Positions 51,979 to 62,281 of a stretch of DNA of 64,000 nt are shown piece by piece. Below the pieces are notes generated by a model that was not told where the DNA came from, did no database searches, and saw nothing but the letters and a program-made list of their open reading frames with translations. The stretch's first letter is position 1; the number at the start of each line of letters is the position of its first letter. The position numbers and the translations under genes are program-made. Source of the DNA: Anditalea andensis (GTDB lineage: Bacteria > Bacteroidota > Bacteroidia > Cytophagales > Cyclobacteriaceae); assembly GCF_000714815.1 (NCBI RefSeq), contig NZ_JMIH01000018.1:124001-188000 (forward strand), read 5' to 3'.

Positions 51979-54900
51979 ATGAGCAATACAGAAGTACATG
52001 AAGAGAATAGGGTACTAGCACTCTTGTCATACAATATATTAGACACGCAGATGGAGCCTGAATTTGACCGTCTTACCCAACTGGCGGCATTGCTTTGTGA
52101 AACGTCTTATGCTACTGTGGCGCTCATGGATGACAAAAGAGAATGGTTCAAATCCAAAATTGGTATAACTATCACCGAATCCCCTTTGAATCAAGCATTT
52201 GGCTATAAAATCTTACAGACTTCTGAATATTTTGAAATTAAAGACACGCATGAAAATGACCTATTTAGCAGCAATCTTTTAGTAAATGATTCGCCCTTCA
52301 TAAGGTTCTATGCAGGGTTTCCACTGATAGACCCGAGTGGTTTTGTCCTAGGAAGCCTAAATGTACTCGACTCCACACCAAAAACACTTACCCCATCCCA
52401 AAAAAATGCCCTGGAACTTTTGGCCCAAGAAGTAATGTCGGCTATAATAGAGCGTAAAAACAAAGAGGATTTAAAAGTATATGAATCCTTGTTTACTCTA
52501 TCCCAGGATATTATGGCCATTATAGATAAAAACGGCCGATTTAAAAAAATAAATAAAGCATTTGTAAATATATTGGGCTGGGATGAGAACACCATCATCA
52601 ACCAATCCCCGGAATTGATTCATCCTGAAGATGTGGATACCTCCCTTATGGAATGGGAAACCCTCGTAAAAGAAGGTAAAATAAATATTTTTACCCAAAG
52701 ACTCAAAACCAAGTCAGGGAACTATAAGACGTTTCAATGGCAGACAAGTCCTGATCCTTCTACCGGAGACATTATAGCCGTAGCAAGAGACATTACCATG
52801 GAGCTACGGAATAAGATAGAACTTATAAAGCAAAAAGATTTTTTGGATAACATAGTAGAGGGCATGCAGGAAGGCTTTGCTTTGGCTAACCACAAGGGAA
52901 CCAAAATGCGTGTAAATGATGCCCTCTGCAAAATGACAGGATACAGCCGGGAAGAACTGATCGGACAATCCACCCCTTACTCCTACTGGCCAGAGGATAT
53001 GCATAAGAAAAATGAACTGGCTTTTGTAAGGGTATTAAAAGGTAAATCCACTAATGATACACAAGAACTGATATTTCAGAGAAAAAATGGCGAAAGGTTC
53101 CCTGTCTGTATCCGCCCATCAACCCTTCACAATCCTACTACAGGAAACAAATACATATTTACCACTATTCAGGATATAACTAAAAGCCAGCAAACTGAAA
53201 ACGACCTTTTAGTGACCAAAAAAATACTGGAACAAACAAACCGGGTGGCCCAGGTAGGTGGATGGGATGCGGATTTAATCAAAAACACTTTGTATTGGTC
53301 TGATATAACCTATGAAATACATGAAGTGGACACCGATTTTGTTCCAGACATACAAAAAGGACTAACTTTCTATAAAAAAGAAAGCCAAGTCATCATGGAG
53401 AAAGCATGGAAAAACGCCGTAGATATAGGCATCCCTTTTGATGTAGAACTGGAGATCATCACTGCAAAAAACCATGACAAATGGATAAGAACCAAAGGCC
53501 AGTGTGAAATAAAAAACGGTAAGGTAATCCGTATTTATGGTACTTTTCAAGATGTAACCAAACGAAAATTTGCAGAGCAGGAGGTTATAAGGAAAGAAAA
53601 GATGCTCAAGGGGATCTCCTTGGCTACAAATGAATTACTTTCAAACAGGGATTTTAACGAAGCGATCACCAAATCCCTGGTAGTGCTAGCCGATACAGTG
53701 GAAGTAGATAGATTGTACATTTTTGAAAACCATACAAACAATGAAGGCCAGCTGGTGGCTTCCCAGGTATTTGAATATGCCACCCCAAACGTTATTTCCC
53801 AAAAAGGCAATCCCGCTTTACAAAACCTAGAACTTGAAAAATTTGAAAATTTCTACCGTCCTCTTTCTAAAAACAAACCTTATAAAGCCATATTAAAGAA
53901 TCTGGATCCTGATTCAGATGAGGCACAATTCCTGGAAGCTCAAGATATTAAATCCATCCTGGTCATTCCTGTATTCTATAGTGATAAGCTTTGGGGCTTT
54001 GTAGGCTATGATGCTTGCACTTCGGAAAGAAAATGGTCGGATGCAGAGGTTTCTTTACTAAGAAGCTTTGGCATTACCATATCAAATGCTATAGACAGAA
54101 GAATAAAAGACAAATTCCTCGTCAAGTCCAAGGAACAGGCAGAGGCAGCCAACATAGCAAAATCAGAGTTTTTGGCCAATATGAGCCATGAAATCCGAAC
54201 TCCTTTGAACGGTATTATAGGATTTACCGATTTAGTGCTTAAAACAGAATTAGACCCTACTCAGAGCCAATACCTGTCTATTGTAAATAATTCGGCAAAT
54301 GCTTTATTAAGTATCATCAATGATATATTGGATTTTTCTAAAATAGAAGCAGGTAAATTAGAACTCGATATAGAGCGGTTTGATGTCTTTGAAATGGCTA
54401 GCCAGACAGCTGATATCATCAGTTACCAGGCACAAAGCCGACATCTGGAAATGCTTCTCAACATATCGTTGGATTTGCCAAGGTTTATCTTCGCCGATGA
54501 AGTTAGGCTTAGACAGGTATTGATCAACCTGCTGGGCAACGCTGTAAAGTTTACGGAAGTGGGCGAAATAGAACTTAAAATCGAAGCACTGGGCCCTATC
54601 GAAAATGAAGAGGTATATATCCGGTTTGAAGTAAGGGATACAGGTATAGGGATTAAAAAAGAAATGCAGGAAAAAATATTCGAAGCATTCTCACAGGAAG
54701 ACGGGTCTACCACTAAAAAATACGGCGGGACGGGTCTGGGGCTCACCATTTCCAATAAGCTATTGGAGCTTATGGATAGCAAGCTCCAACTGAAAAGCAA
54801 GCCTGGAAAGGGAAGTAAGTTTTTCTTTGATATAAAAGTAAAAGTGGGTGAAGGTGAGGCGGACATTTTTGAAGATATAGACCAGATCAAAACAGCTTTA

Positions 54901-56076
54901 GTAGTAGATGATAATTTTAACAACAGAACTATTTTAAAGCAAATGTTAAAATTAAAAGACATCGAAATAGTAGAAGCCGCTAATGGATATGAGGCCCTTC
55001 AGCTATTGGACCAGGGAAATATCTACGATGTCATCCTTATGGATTATCACATGCCCTATATGGACGGTCTGGAGACCATCTCCAAAATTAGAAACAATAT
55101 TACTGAGGCTATAAGTGAACATCCCATCGTTTTATTATACAGTAGTTCCGATGACGAAACAGTTCTAAAAGCATGTCACGACCTAAAAGTTGCCCACCGC
55201 TTAGTCAAACCCATAAAGATGCAGGATTTGTACAATATTCTAAGTAGGCTTCATAAGGTAGAAATACCAGAAGAAATACAGCAAACCGCTCCAGGATTTG
55301 AAAATTTCGGCAATTCCTTCAACATCCTTATTGCAGAAGATAACCAGATCAATATGTTTTTAGCTAAGACCATATTGAAAAGAATTTTACCCAACGCTAC
55401 CATATTGGAGGCACCTAATGGTCAAGTAGCCCTAAACCTGTACATGGAAAAAAACCCTGACCTGATCATTATGGACATCCAGATGCCTTTATTGAATGGT
55501 TATGAAGTCACTACTGCTATCCGTGAAAAGGAACGTCATGGAAAAAGAGTGCCGATCTTGGCCCTTACAGCAGGTAATGTAAAAGGTGAAAAAGAAAAAT
55601 GCATCCAGCTCGGTATGGACGATTTTATATCCAAGCCGGTAGTGGAAGAAACACTCGCACTCGTATTGAATAAGTATTTACCATTGAATTCAAATGATTT
55701 AATCAATGGGTTAAACCAAGAAGAAACTGCACCAAAAGCTGACAGGTTTGATATCTCTGTACTGGAAGGATATGTTAACAATGATCCTAACCTAATGAAG
55801 GTTTTCATAGACATCACTTTAAAAGAACTTGAAAATTCTAAAATAGAACTATTGGATAGCTTAGCACACCAAAATCTCCAGGACTTTAATGCCGCTGGAC
55901 ATAAGCTTAAAGGAACCGCATCCTCTGCTGGATTAAACTGGCTCTATGAAATAGGACTGGAAATCGAAAACATGGTTGATTTTGATTACCGAAAGGCTAA
56001 AATAAAAATCTTAAAGGCACATGATGAGATTGATCAGGTTATAAAGTTGATAAAACAAAAAAAGAACACATTATAA
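51979..56076 (+). CDS. Hybrid sensor histidine kinase (GAF-PAS3-GAF-HK-REC2-HPt)
   Basis: A 1365-residue soluble phosphorelay kinase without membrane helices. The order is GAF (about 28-160), three PAS/PAC domains (168-280, 290-405, 420-535) and a second GAF (550-700). HisKA follows with phospho-acceptor His737 in [16 protein letters not shown], then HATPase (about 835-955, with [14 protein letters not shown]). Two receivers carry phospho-acceptors Asp1022 ([11 protein letters not shown]) and Asp1166 ([11 protein letters not shown]), and an HPt domain has His1308 ([12 protein letters not shown]). So one chain could run His-Asp-His transfer and pass phosphate to a separate regulator such as a receiver-only protein. 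No output-domain regulator gene is adjacent. Confidence 0.94.
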   Translation: MSNTEVHEENRVLALLSYNILDTQMEPEFDRLTQLAALLCETSYATVALMDDKREWFKSKIGITITESPLNQAFGYKILQTSEYFEIKDTHENDLFSSNLLVNDSPFIRFYAGFPLIDPSGFVLGSLNVLDSTPKTLTPSQKNALELLAQEVMSAIIERKNKEDLKVYESLFTLSQDIMAIIDKNGRFKKINKAFVNILGWDENTIINQSPELIHPEDVDTSLMEWETLVKEGKINIFTQRLKTKSGNYKTFQWQTSPDPSTGDIIAVARDITMELRNKIELIKQKDFLDNIVEGMQEGFALANHKGTKMRVNDALCKMTGYSREELIGQSTPYSYWPEDMHKKNELAFVRVLKGKSTNDTQELIFQRKNGERFPVCIRPSTLHNPTTGNKYIFTTIQDITKSQQTENDLLVTKKILEQTNRVAQVGGWDADLIKNTLYWSDITYEIHEVDTDFVPDIQKGLTFYKKESQVIMEKAWKNAVDIGIPFDVELEIITAKNHDKWIRTKGQCEIKNGKVIRIYGTFQDVTKRKFAEQEVIRKEKMLKGISLATNELLSNRDFNEAITKSLVVLADTVEVDRLYIFENHTNNEGQLVASQVFEYATPNVISQKGNPALQNLELEKFENFYRPLSKNKPYKAILKNLDPDSDEAQFLEAQDIKSILVIPVFYSDKLWGFVGYDACTSERKWSDAEVSLLRSFGITISNAIDRRIKDKFLVKSKEQAEAANIAKSEFLANMSHEIRTPLNGIIGFTDLVLKTELDPTQSQYLSIVNNSANALLSIINDILDFSKIEAGKLELDIERFDVFEMASQTADIISYQAQSRHLEMLLNISLDLPRFIFADEVRLRQVLINLLGNAVKFTEVGEIELKIEALGPIENEEVYIRFEVRDTGIGIKKEMQEKIFEAFSQEDGSTTKKYGGTGLGLTISNKLLELMDSKLQLKSKPGKGSKFFFDIKVKVGEGEADIFEDIDQIKTALVVDDNFNNRTILKQMLKLKDIEIVEAANGYEALQLLDQGNIYDVILMDYHMPYMDGLETISKIRNNITEAISEHPIVLLYSSSDDETVLKACHDLKVAHRLVKPIKMQDLYNILSRLHKVEIPEEIQQTAPGFENFGNSFNILIAEDNQINMFLAKTILKRILPNATILEAPNGQVALNLYMEKNPDLIIMDIQMPLLNGYEVTTAIREKERHGKRVPILALTAGNVKGEKEKCIQLGMDDFISKPVVEETLALVLNKYLPLNSNDLINGLNQEETAPKADRFDISVLEGYVNNDPNLMKVFIDITLKELENSKIELLDSLAHQNLQDFNAAGHKLKGTASSAGLNWLYEIGLEIENMVDFDYRKAKIKILKAHDEIDQVIKLIKQKKNTL

Positions 56077-56080
56077 CTGA

Positions 56081-57487
56081 TTAGCAATAATTTTGGTCAA
56101 GAGGGGTATCTCCCAATAGATTTTCTTTAACCAACACCATATCCATTTTCTTACGGCTGAGAAAAGATTGTAAAATATGATGGGTTTCGTTGACCGGCTT
56201 TACTGATTTCAGATAACCGGACAGGTCTTCCAAGTTGTGGATATCGGCCTGACTATCTATGAAGCCATATGCTTTTAATATACCGCCTTCAAAAAGTATA
56301 GCCGCTTTTTCCTGCGGGTGTCTTCCTTCTTCTTTTATAAGTAGTTGGCCAGAATTATTGAAAATTGAATCAATCCAGTTTTTGGCTTTGAGATTATATA
56401 ACACAGAAGACTCTTCTCCGGCACAGGCTCCTTGGCACCTACCTATAGGATGATCATAACAGGCCCGGGGAGTTTTCTGAATTCCACTAAGCTTTGGGCA
56501 TAAGTTAAATGAAGCCACTCCAGCCAATAAATATGACCAAGCTTCAGCATGCGACACAAAACTTACCAACGGTTTATGACCTTTAAGCAGCTTACTTACC
56601 TGGAACCTGATGTACCCCTGTCCGTCTTCATATTGATAAACTCCCCACGATACGGATTTTACTTTTTGTGATCGGTTATATTTCGGCCATAGTCTTTTGA
56701 TTTCCAGTGCTTCCAGCAGCAGTGCCAAAAATTCACTTCCCGCCAGCTCATAGCTGACATCATAAATGTCAGTCTTCAAATCAGTTTTGTTTTTGCCGGT
56801 AAAATGGCCTTTAAACCTGCTCTGAATATTTATGGCTTTACCCACATATATCACTTGGTTATTTTTATCATAAAAATAGTATATACCAGGTTTCTTAGGC
56901 AATGCATCATATTTTTCCTTGCTGATATGTGGGGGCAAAAAGGTTTCCCCTGAATTTTTATGTAAAGATTTATGAACCACATGGTCTTGGTCCCTCTCAC
57001 AAATAAGTGTAAAAAGATGTGCCGTAGCCAAAGCGTCACCATAGGCACGATGTCTGTCTGTTATCTGGATACCAAGGTAAGAACAAATGGACCCCAAACT
57101 ATATGATCGTACTCCGGGGAAAATCTTTCGGCTCAGTTTCACTGTGCATAATTTAGGCACCGTGAAATTTAACCCAACGTTCTGAAATTCTAAATGTAAA
57201 AAATTGAAATCAAAATTTACGTTATGGGCCACGAAAACTTTATCCTTTAATAGCAACAGTAAATCCTCGGCTATTTCATGGAAAAATGGTGCTCCCTCTA
57301 CCATTTCATTGGATATGCCGGTAAGCCCTGTAATAAACCCGGGTATAGCGCGCCCTGGATTGATTAATGTCTGGTAAGTATCTGTAATCTGCGTACCATC
57401 ATGAATGATCACCGCCACTTCTGTAATCCCCCCATTTTGGGATACCCCTCCGGTAGTTTCTATATCAACTATTGCATAGCGCATCAT
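56081..57487 (-). CDS. DEDDh exonuclease fused to a GIY-YIG endonuclease domain
   Basis: The 468-residue protein joins a DnaQ-like 3'-5' exonuclease (about 1-175) to a UvrC-type GIY-YIG nuclease (about 195-290). The exonuclease motifs are YAIVDIETTGG (Exo I), FVAHNVNFDFNFLHLEF (Exo II) and HRAYGDALATAHLF (Exo III, His-x4-Asp). The GIY-YIG motif is PGIYYFYDKNNQVIYVGKAINI followed by RFKGHF. A UvrC-like Cys region follows (ACYDHPIGRCQGACAGEES). This is a known fusion annotated as DNA polymerase III epsilon/UvrC-like protein. The 4-base gap to the convergent kinase gene leaves no room for a separate terminator. Confidence 0.9.
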   Translation of the reverse strand: MMRYAIVDIETTGGVSQNGGITEVAVIIHDGTQITDTYQTLINPGRAIPGFITGLTGISNEMVEGAPFFHEIAEDLLLLLKDKVFVAHNVNFDFNFLHLEFQNVGLNFTVPKLCTVKLSRKIFPGVRSYSLGSICSYLGIQITDRHRAYGDALATAHLFTLICERDQDHVVHKSLHKNSGETFLPPHISKEKYDALPKKPGIYYFYDKNNQVIYVGKAINIQSRFKGHFTGKNKTDLKTDIYDVSYELAGSEFLALLLEALEIKRLWPKYNRSQKVKSVSWGVYQYEDGQGYIRFQVSKLLKGHKPLVSFVSHAEAWSYLLAGVASFNLCPKLSGIQKTPRACYDHPIGRCQGACAGEESSVLYNLKAKNWIDSIFNNSGQLLIKEEGRHPQEKAAILFEGGILKAYGFIDSQADIHNLEDLSGYLKSVKPVNETHHILQSFLSRKKMDMVLVKENLLGDTPLDQNYC

Positions 57488-57640
57488 GTAAAGATAACGT
57501 ATGTTTATCCCTTTTTGGTAAACTTATTTTGAAATTAAATCAACACTGATATTTTAAAATCTTTTAAATTTTATACTCATTTTCAGAATTCCAACCTTTA
57601 TATTTGATAAGGTACCCTTATGAGCTTTCAATATTTATTG

Positions 57641-57714
57641 TGCTGCCTATACATCAATAGCTGTAACGGGTGAACAGAGCATTAAACTGATACCGGCTAG
57701 CTTTATAGGCAGCA
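57641..57714. repeat. Inverted repeat in the leader of the first DinB gene
   Basis: TGCTGCCTATA (57641-57651) and TATAGGCAGCA (57704-57714) are perfect 11-bp complements 52 bases apart. It ends 26 bases before the DinB ATG. It may be a structured leader or a small inverted-repeat element. Confidence 0.5.
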
Positions 57715-57740
57715 TAGACCAAACCTTTAAACCAAACATT

Positions 57741-58274
57741 ATGGATTGGATATCCGCAATCAACCTCAACACTAAAAATTTCAAAGCTGAATTTGGCGAT
57801 TGCACACCTGAACAGCTTCTGTTCAAACCTTCTGACCAAACATGGTCGATAGCTGAAAACATGCATCACTTAATTGTATTCAATCAATCCTATTTCCCTA
57901 TTTTTTCACAGCTCATTGCTAAAACTTTTATCCCCTCATGGTCAAGTAGGTTCTCTTATATAAACAATTTATTTGGTAATTTAATATTGAACGCTGTGAG
58001 GGAGGACAGAAATAAAAGAATTAAAACTTTCCCCAAATGGGAACCTGTCAACCTGTTTCCAGACCAAGATATATTCACACTATTCACCATTCATCAATCA
58101 GAGCTGGCGGAATGGATCCAAAAACTAGAACCCTTATTAGGTAAAGATAAAATCATCCATTCACCTGCTAATAAACTGATAAGCTATTCCCTGGATAAAG
58201 CTATCGAAATCATCGTCACACATGAAAAACGTCACCTTAATCAAGCTATGGAGGTAAAAAAACATTTTAAATGA
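57741..58274 (+). CDS. DinB family protein
   Basis: The 177-residue four-helix-bundle protein fits the DinB/YfiT-like metalloprotein family. Metal ligands appear as the His pair in IAENMHHLIVF and the HxxxH in IVTHEKRHLNQAM. SDQTWSIAENMHHL is the usual conserved N-terminal segment. Members bind Ni, Zn or Fe and serve as thiol-dependent enzymes or have unknown roles; the substrate cannot be named. It is the only gene of its unit. An 18-bp hairpin overlaps its stop codon. Confidence 0.85.
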   Translation: MDWISAINLNTKNFKAEFGDCTPEQLLFKPSDQTWSIAENMHHLIVFNQSYFPIFSQLIAKTFIPSWSSRFSYINNLFGNLILNAVREDRNKRIKTFPKWEPVNLFPDQDIFTLFTIHQSELAEWIQKLEPLLGKDKIIHSPANKLISYSLDKAIEIIVTHEKRHLNQAMEVKKHFK

Positions 58275-58313
58275 AAACTATACGATAAATAGAACAGTTT
58301 TCATTTAAAATGT
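58262..58313. repeat. Perfect 18-bp inverted repeat over the DinB stop
   Basis: ACATTTTAAATGAAAACT (58262-58279) is exactly complementary to AGTTTTCATTTAAAATGT (58296-58313), with a 16-nt loop. The DinB TGA (58272-58274) is in the left arm. It probably ends transcription but has no proper T run. Confidence 0.65.
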
Positions 58314-58397
58314 GTATTTATAGTTTATCGCGCTGCTGATACGTATAAAAATTAGATCGTCTAACCATACCGATCCGGGCAAGAAACCCAGTATCCT

Positions 58398-60074
58398 TTA
58401 ACTTTTATTTTCGTGAATTTCCTTGATTTTCCTTCTTAAAATTTTACCCACATTAGATTTAGGCAATTCATCTACAAAATATACTTCTTTGGGTATTTTA
58501 TAATTGGTTAGTTCTTTTTTGGTAAAAGCGATAATTTCCTCTGCAGTGACCGATTTATCTTTAGGAACTACGTAAGCTATCACTTTTTCGGTAGATTTAT
58601 CATCTGCCTGACCTATAACCCCTACCTCCAGCACCTTCTCATGGCTGGCTATTACATTCTCCACTTCATTTGGATAGACATTGAAACCTGATACCAGTAT
58701 CATTTCTTTTTTTCTATCTACGATCTTCACAAATCCGGTATCCATGATAACAGCGATATCTCCCGTTTTAAACCAAGGTCCATCAAATACATGTTGGGTT
58801 TCTTCAGGCTTGTTCCAATATCCCTTCATCACCTGTGGACCTTTGATACAAAGCTCTCCTTTCTCTCCGGCCCCTACTTCATTACCCTCGTCATCGATAA
58901 TTTTGATGTCGGTATTCGGCAGTGGGATTCCTATGGTACCAAGTTGTTCTGTACCGTCTATGGGATTACAGGTAGCTACTGGAGAGGTTTCAGTGAGGCC
59001 ATATCCTTCTGCAATGGGCGTTCCGGTGACTTTTTGCCATTTTTGGGCTACCGATTCCTGAACGGCCATTCCCCCTCCTACCGCTATCTTTAAAGCACTG
59101 AAATCTAAATTCCTGAAAGCCTCCTGATTCAATAATCCATTAAATAAAGTGTTCACCCCTGTAATGACCGTAAACTTATGTTTACCTAATTCTTTTATAA
59201 AAGCCGGCATGTCACGCGGATTGGTTATCAATACATTATGAGCTCCTATTTTAAGCATTGCCAAACAATTAACCGTTAAAGCAAAAATGTGATACAAAGG
59301 CAGGGCGGTAATGACCACTTCCTTATGCTCTTTTAATTTTGGCGTCATCCATGCAGATATTTGTTGCATATTGGCAATGATATTAGCATGGGTAAGCTCA
59401 GCGCCTTTTGATAAACCTGTGGTCCCCCCGGTATATTGCAGAAATGCTGAATCTGAAGCGATCATTTCCTGCCGTCTAAAGGTACTTTTGCTTCCAGAGG
59501 CTATGGCATGCTTAAATGCATGTACATTATCCAGTTGGTAATCTGGAACCATTTTTTTTATATGTTTGACCACTAGATTGACTATACCGCCTTTCAGTGC
59601 ACCCAGCATATCTCCTATCTGTGAGATAATAATATGTTTGGCATTTATTTCATTCCGGATTTCCTGTAGATTAGCCGCAAAATTGGCCAGGATTACTATC
59701 GCATCCACCCCTGCATCATTGAACTGGTGCTTCATTTCGGAGGGGGTATACAGGGGGTTGGTATTCACGACTATAAGCCCGGCTCTTAAAGCCCCAAACA
59801 TCACCACTGGATATTGAAGAAGATTGGGCATCTGTATGGCTATCCTGTCTCCTTTTTTCATCTTCAGCTCATTCTGAAGATAAGCTGCAAAATTGATAGA
59901 ATACTCATCAACTTCTTTAAATGTTAATTTTTTGCCCATGCATTCATAGGCTATTGCATTGCCGTATTTTTTGACACTTTCTTCAAAAAGATCCACCAGG
60001 CTGTTATAGGCGTTTACATCAACTTCTTTAGATACCGAAGGCGGGTAATGTTTAAACCACGGGTAGTCTTGCAT
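58398..60074 (-). CDS. fadD: Long-chain fatty acyl-CoA ligase
   Basis: An AMP-forming ligase that activates fatty acids to acyl-CoA. The 558-residue protein contains the adenylation motifs LQYTGGTTGLSKGAELTH (P-loop) and EGYGLTETSPVATCNP. WFKTGDIAVIMDTGFVKIVDRKKEMI covers the late adenylate/hinge Asp-Arg region, and the C-terminal Lys is in KSNVGKILRRKI. The similarity is to FadD-type long-chain ligases. It lies downstream of an acyl-CoA dehydrogenase on the same strand, but a hairpin terminator lies between them, so separate control is possible. Confidence 0.9.
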   Translation of the reverse strand: MQDYPWFKHYPPSVSKEVDVNAYNSLVDLFEESVKKYGNAIAYECMGKKLTFKEVDEYSINFAAYLQNELKMKKGDRIAIQMPNLLQYPVVMFGALRAGLIVVNTNPLYTPSEMKHQFNDAGVDAIVILANFAANLQEIRNEINAKHIIISQIGDMLGALKGGIVNLVVKHIKKMVPDYQLDNVHAFKHAIASGSKSTFRRQEMIASDSAFLQYTGGTTGLSKGAELTHANIIANMQQISAWMTPKLKEHKEVVITALPLYHIFALTVNCLAMLKIGAHNVLITNPRDMPAFIKELGKHKFTVITGVNTLFNGLLNQEAFRNLDFSALKIAVGGGMAVQESVAQKWQKVTGTPIAEGYGLTETSPVATCNPIDGTEQLGTIGIPLPNTDIKIIDDEGNEVGAGEKGELCIKGPQVMKGYWNKPEETQHVFDGPWFKTGDIAVIMDTGFVKIVDRKKEMILVSGFNVYPNEVENVIASHEKVLEVGVIGQADDKSTEKVIAYVVPKDKSVTAEEIIAFTKKELTNYKIPKEVYFVDELPKSNVGKILRRKIKEIHENKS

Positions 60075-60149
60075 ATTTTTATATTTTGGATTTAAGGTAA
60101 TGATTCAGGTTAATTTAATTCATACTAAGATATAATAATTCTCCTGTTA

Positions 60150-60187
60150 AAAAAAGAAACCACTTCTCTGATATAGAAAAGTGGTTT
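60150..60187 (-). terminator. Terminator of the acyl-CoA dehydrogenase gene
   Basis: AAACCACTT (60157-60165) pairs with AAGTGGTTT (60179-60187). On the minus strand the hairpin is followed by a TTTCTTTTTTT tract. Confidence 0.8.
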
Positions 60188-60209
60188 TTTGAGCAAAATG
60201 TTCATTCAA

Positions 60210-61367
60210 TCAGCTCAGTATTTTTCTGGCGATCAGTTCTTTCATGATTTCATTGGTCCCGGCATATATCCGCTGTACCCGGGCATCTGCATAAGCCCTT
60301 GCCACAGGATATTCCCACATATAGCCATAGCCGCCATGAAGCTGTACACATTCATCGGCTACCTCACACTGCAGTTCAGTCATCATGTATTTGGCTGCTG
60401 AAGACATCGCTGCATCTACTTTTTTATCATTGTGGAGCATTACCAGCTGATCACAATAGATTCTCGCCTGCTCCAGTTTAGCCGCCATTTCAGCCAGTTT
60501 GAACCTAGAATTCTGAAAATCTGCTACTGTTTTGCCAAACGCAGGTCTGCTTTTTACATATTCTATCGTGGTCTTCAGCGTAAATTCTGCAAGAGATAGT
60601 GCTGCCAATGAGACTATCAGCCTCTCTTGAGCCAGTTCTGTCATCAGGTATTTAAATCCTTCCCCTACATTTCCGAGTAGATTGGATTTTGGTACCTTTA
60701 CATCTTCAAAAAAAAGCTCACAGGTATCCTGTGCATGAAGGCCTACTTTTTCAAAAGGAACACCCTTGGTAAAGCCTTCCATTTTATTATCCACGATAAA
60801 CAAGCTTATCCCCTTGGCTCCTTTGGTAGGGTCTGTTTTTGCTGCCACTACCACTACATCTGATAGATATCCGTTAGTAATAAAAGTTTTGGAACCATTG
60901 ATCAGGTAGTGGTCTCCATTGTCCTCAGCGGTGGCCCGTATATTCTGCAGATCACTGCCTGCACCTGGCTCAGTCATGGCCACAGCGGAAATGTAGTGGC
61001 CGCTTATCATTTTGGGTATATATTTCTCCCTAGCTAATTCCGTCCCATAATGTAAGATATAAGGTAAAACTATATCACTGTGCAGCGGATAACCTATCGC
61101 CGGGCCAGAACACCCACTCAAACCGAGTTCTTCTGTGAATATAGCATTATACCGAAAATCCTGTATGTTCAATCCCCCATACTCCTCTGGTGCCTGAAGA
61201 CATAAAAAACCATTCTCTCCTAGCTTTTGCCATGATTCCCGTGAGACCATTTTGTTTTTTTCCCACTCCGCATTGTACGGGGTGATTTCTTTAGCTATAT
61301 AATCTTTAAGTGACTGGCGGAACATTTCATGCTCCTCATGGAATATTGTCCTGGGCAATCCAAACAT
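60210..61367 (-). CDS. Acyl-CoA dehydrogenase, long-chain type
   Basis: This 385-residue flavoenzyme makes the first double bond in acyl-CoA beta-oxidation. The FAD site shows VAMTEPGAGSDLQNIRATAE and NGSKTFITNGYLSD. VQLHGGYGYMWEYPVARAYAD and RIYAGTNEIMKELIARKIL are the C-terminal signatures. At the usual Glu of short- and medium-chain enzymes (YEGT) this protein has YAGT. The alternative Glu in MTELAQERLIV, the position used by long-chain and isovaleryl enzymes, is present. It would reduce the ETF encoded at 38-40 kb and pairs functionally with fadD. Confidence 0.92.
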   Translation of the reverse strand: MFGLPRTIFHEEHEMFRQSLKDYIAKEITPYNAEWEKNKMVSRESWQKLGENGFLCLQAPEEYGGLNIQDFRYNAIFTEELGLSGCSGPAIGYPLHSDIVLPYILHYGTELAREKYIPKMISGHYISAVAMTEPGAGSDLQNIRATAEDNGDHYLINGSKTFITNGYLSDVVVVAAKTDPTKGAKGISLFIVDNKMEGFTKGVPFEKVGLHAQDTCELFFEDVKVPKSNLLGNVGEGFKYLMTELAQERLIVSLAALSLAEFTLKTTIEYVKSRPAFGKTVADFQNSRFKLAEMAAKLEQARIYCDQLVMLHNDKKVDAAMSSAAKYMMTELQCEVADECVQLHGGYGYMWEYPVARAYADARVQRIYAGTNEIMKELIARKILS

Positions 61368-61667
61368 AGTATACTGGGTTTATTTTAAGTTTCCGATTAA
61401 AATTGTTTATTTTGGGAATGATCAGTTAAGAACGGTTATTGCAAAGCTCTAACTAAAAATTAAAATTAGCATTTCGCCTATAGCTTTACAAGTATATATA
61501 AAACATTAATGTTTAATATAGCCTTTAAATTTAGACCAAAGCTTCTTCAATGGATTTAGTAATATTAACATCATCAGGTAGCAGAACGAAGAATCTTTTT
61601 AGACATAGGTATGTTTAAACCTCAAATATTCTGGGAACATCAAACCCTTAACATCATCACCTACTAA
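61368..61667. other. AT-rich intergenic spacer between divergent genes
   Basis: About 300 bases between the divergent acyl-CoA dehydrogenase and DUF4230 starts. Only a short AACATTAATGTT palindrome (about 61504-61515) stands out; no promoter consensus is clear. Confidence 0.5.
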
Positions 61668-62279
61668 ATGAAGCCTTTTATTTTCGGAATAGGAATTACC
61701 TTATTGGCAGTACTTGGAATTTACTTATGGATAGGTCAACAGGCCAAAAGTGAACAGGTAGAAGTAAACTCATCCATTATCAGAGAGCAAATCAACAATG
61801 TAGGCAAACTCGTGGTCGTGGAAGGAAACTATTCCCAGGTCCTTAATTATAAAAACACAAGGCAGAACTACCTACGTATATTTCCGGCCAGTAAAAAGGC
61901 GCTGGTGATCATAAATTCTAAAGTTACCGTCTCCTATGACATGAGACTACTTCAAACTGAAGTGGATGAAAACTCTAGGAGCGTTATCATACATTCCATT
62001 CCAGAAGAAGAAGTCAATATTTATCCGGAAATAGAATATTATGATATCTCCCAGGATTATTTTAACCAGTTTACAGCAGCTGATTACAATAAAATAAAAA
62101 CTACAGTCCATCAAATCATAGAAGAAAAAGTAAACCAGTCAGATCTAAAAGAAAGGGCTCGTGCTAATTTTATAGCCGAACTACAGAGAATCTACCTCCT
62201 TACAAGTACTATGGGATGGACTTTGGTTTATAATGACCGACCTATAGAATCAGAAGAAATACTGCTGAACTTAAAATAA
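61668..62279 (+). CDS. DUF4230 membrane-anchored protein
   Basis: The 203-residue protein starts with a membrane helix (FIFGIGITLLAVLGIYLWIG) and then a DUF4230 domain: IREQINNVGKLVVVEGNYS, LVIINSKVTVSYDMRLLQ and VIIHSIPEEEVNIYPEIEYY. No cleavage site is evident, so the domain is anchored and faces the periplasm or cytoplasm. DUF4230 has no known activity; it is common in Bacteroidota and Firmicutes. Its end is two bases from the stop of the convergent thioesterase gene. Confidence 0.85.
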   Translation: MKPFIFGIGITLLAVLGIYLWIGQQAKSEQVEVNSSIIREQINNVGKLVVVEGNYSQVLNYKNTRQNYLRIFPASKKALVIINSKVTVSYDMRLLQTEVDENSRSVIIHSIPEEEVNIYPEIEYYDISQDYFNQFTAADYNKIKTTVHQIIEEKVNQSDLKERARANFIAELQRIYLLTSTMGWTLVYNDRPIESEEILLNLK

Positions 62280-62281
62280 AA

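Noticed and set aside
57647-57869. Two 71-codon open frames on the minus strand around the DinB start
   Set aside because: They overlap the DinB gene and its inverted repeat, and carry no motif.
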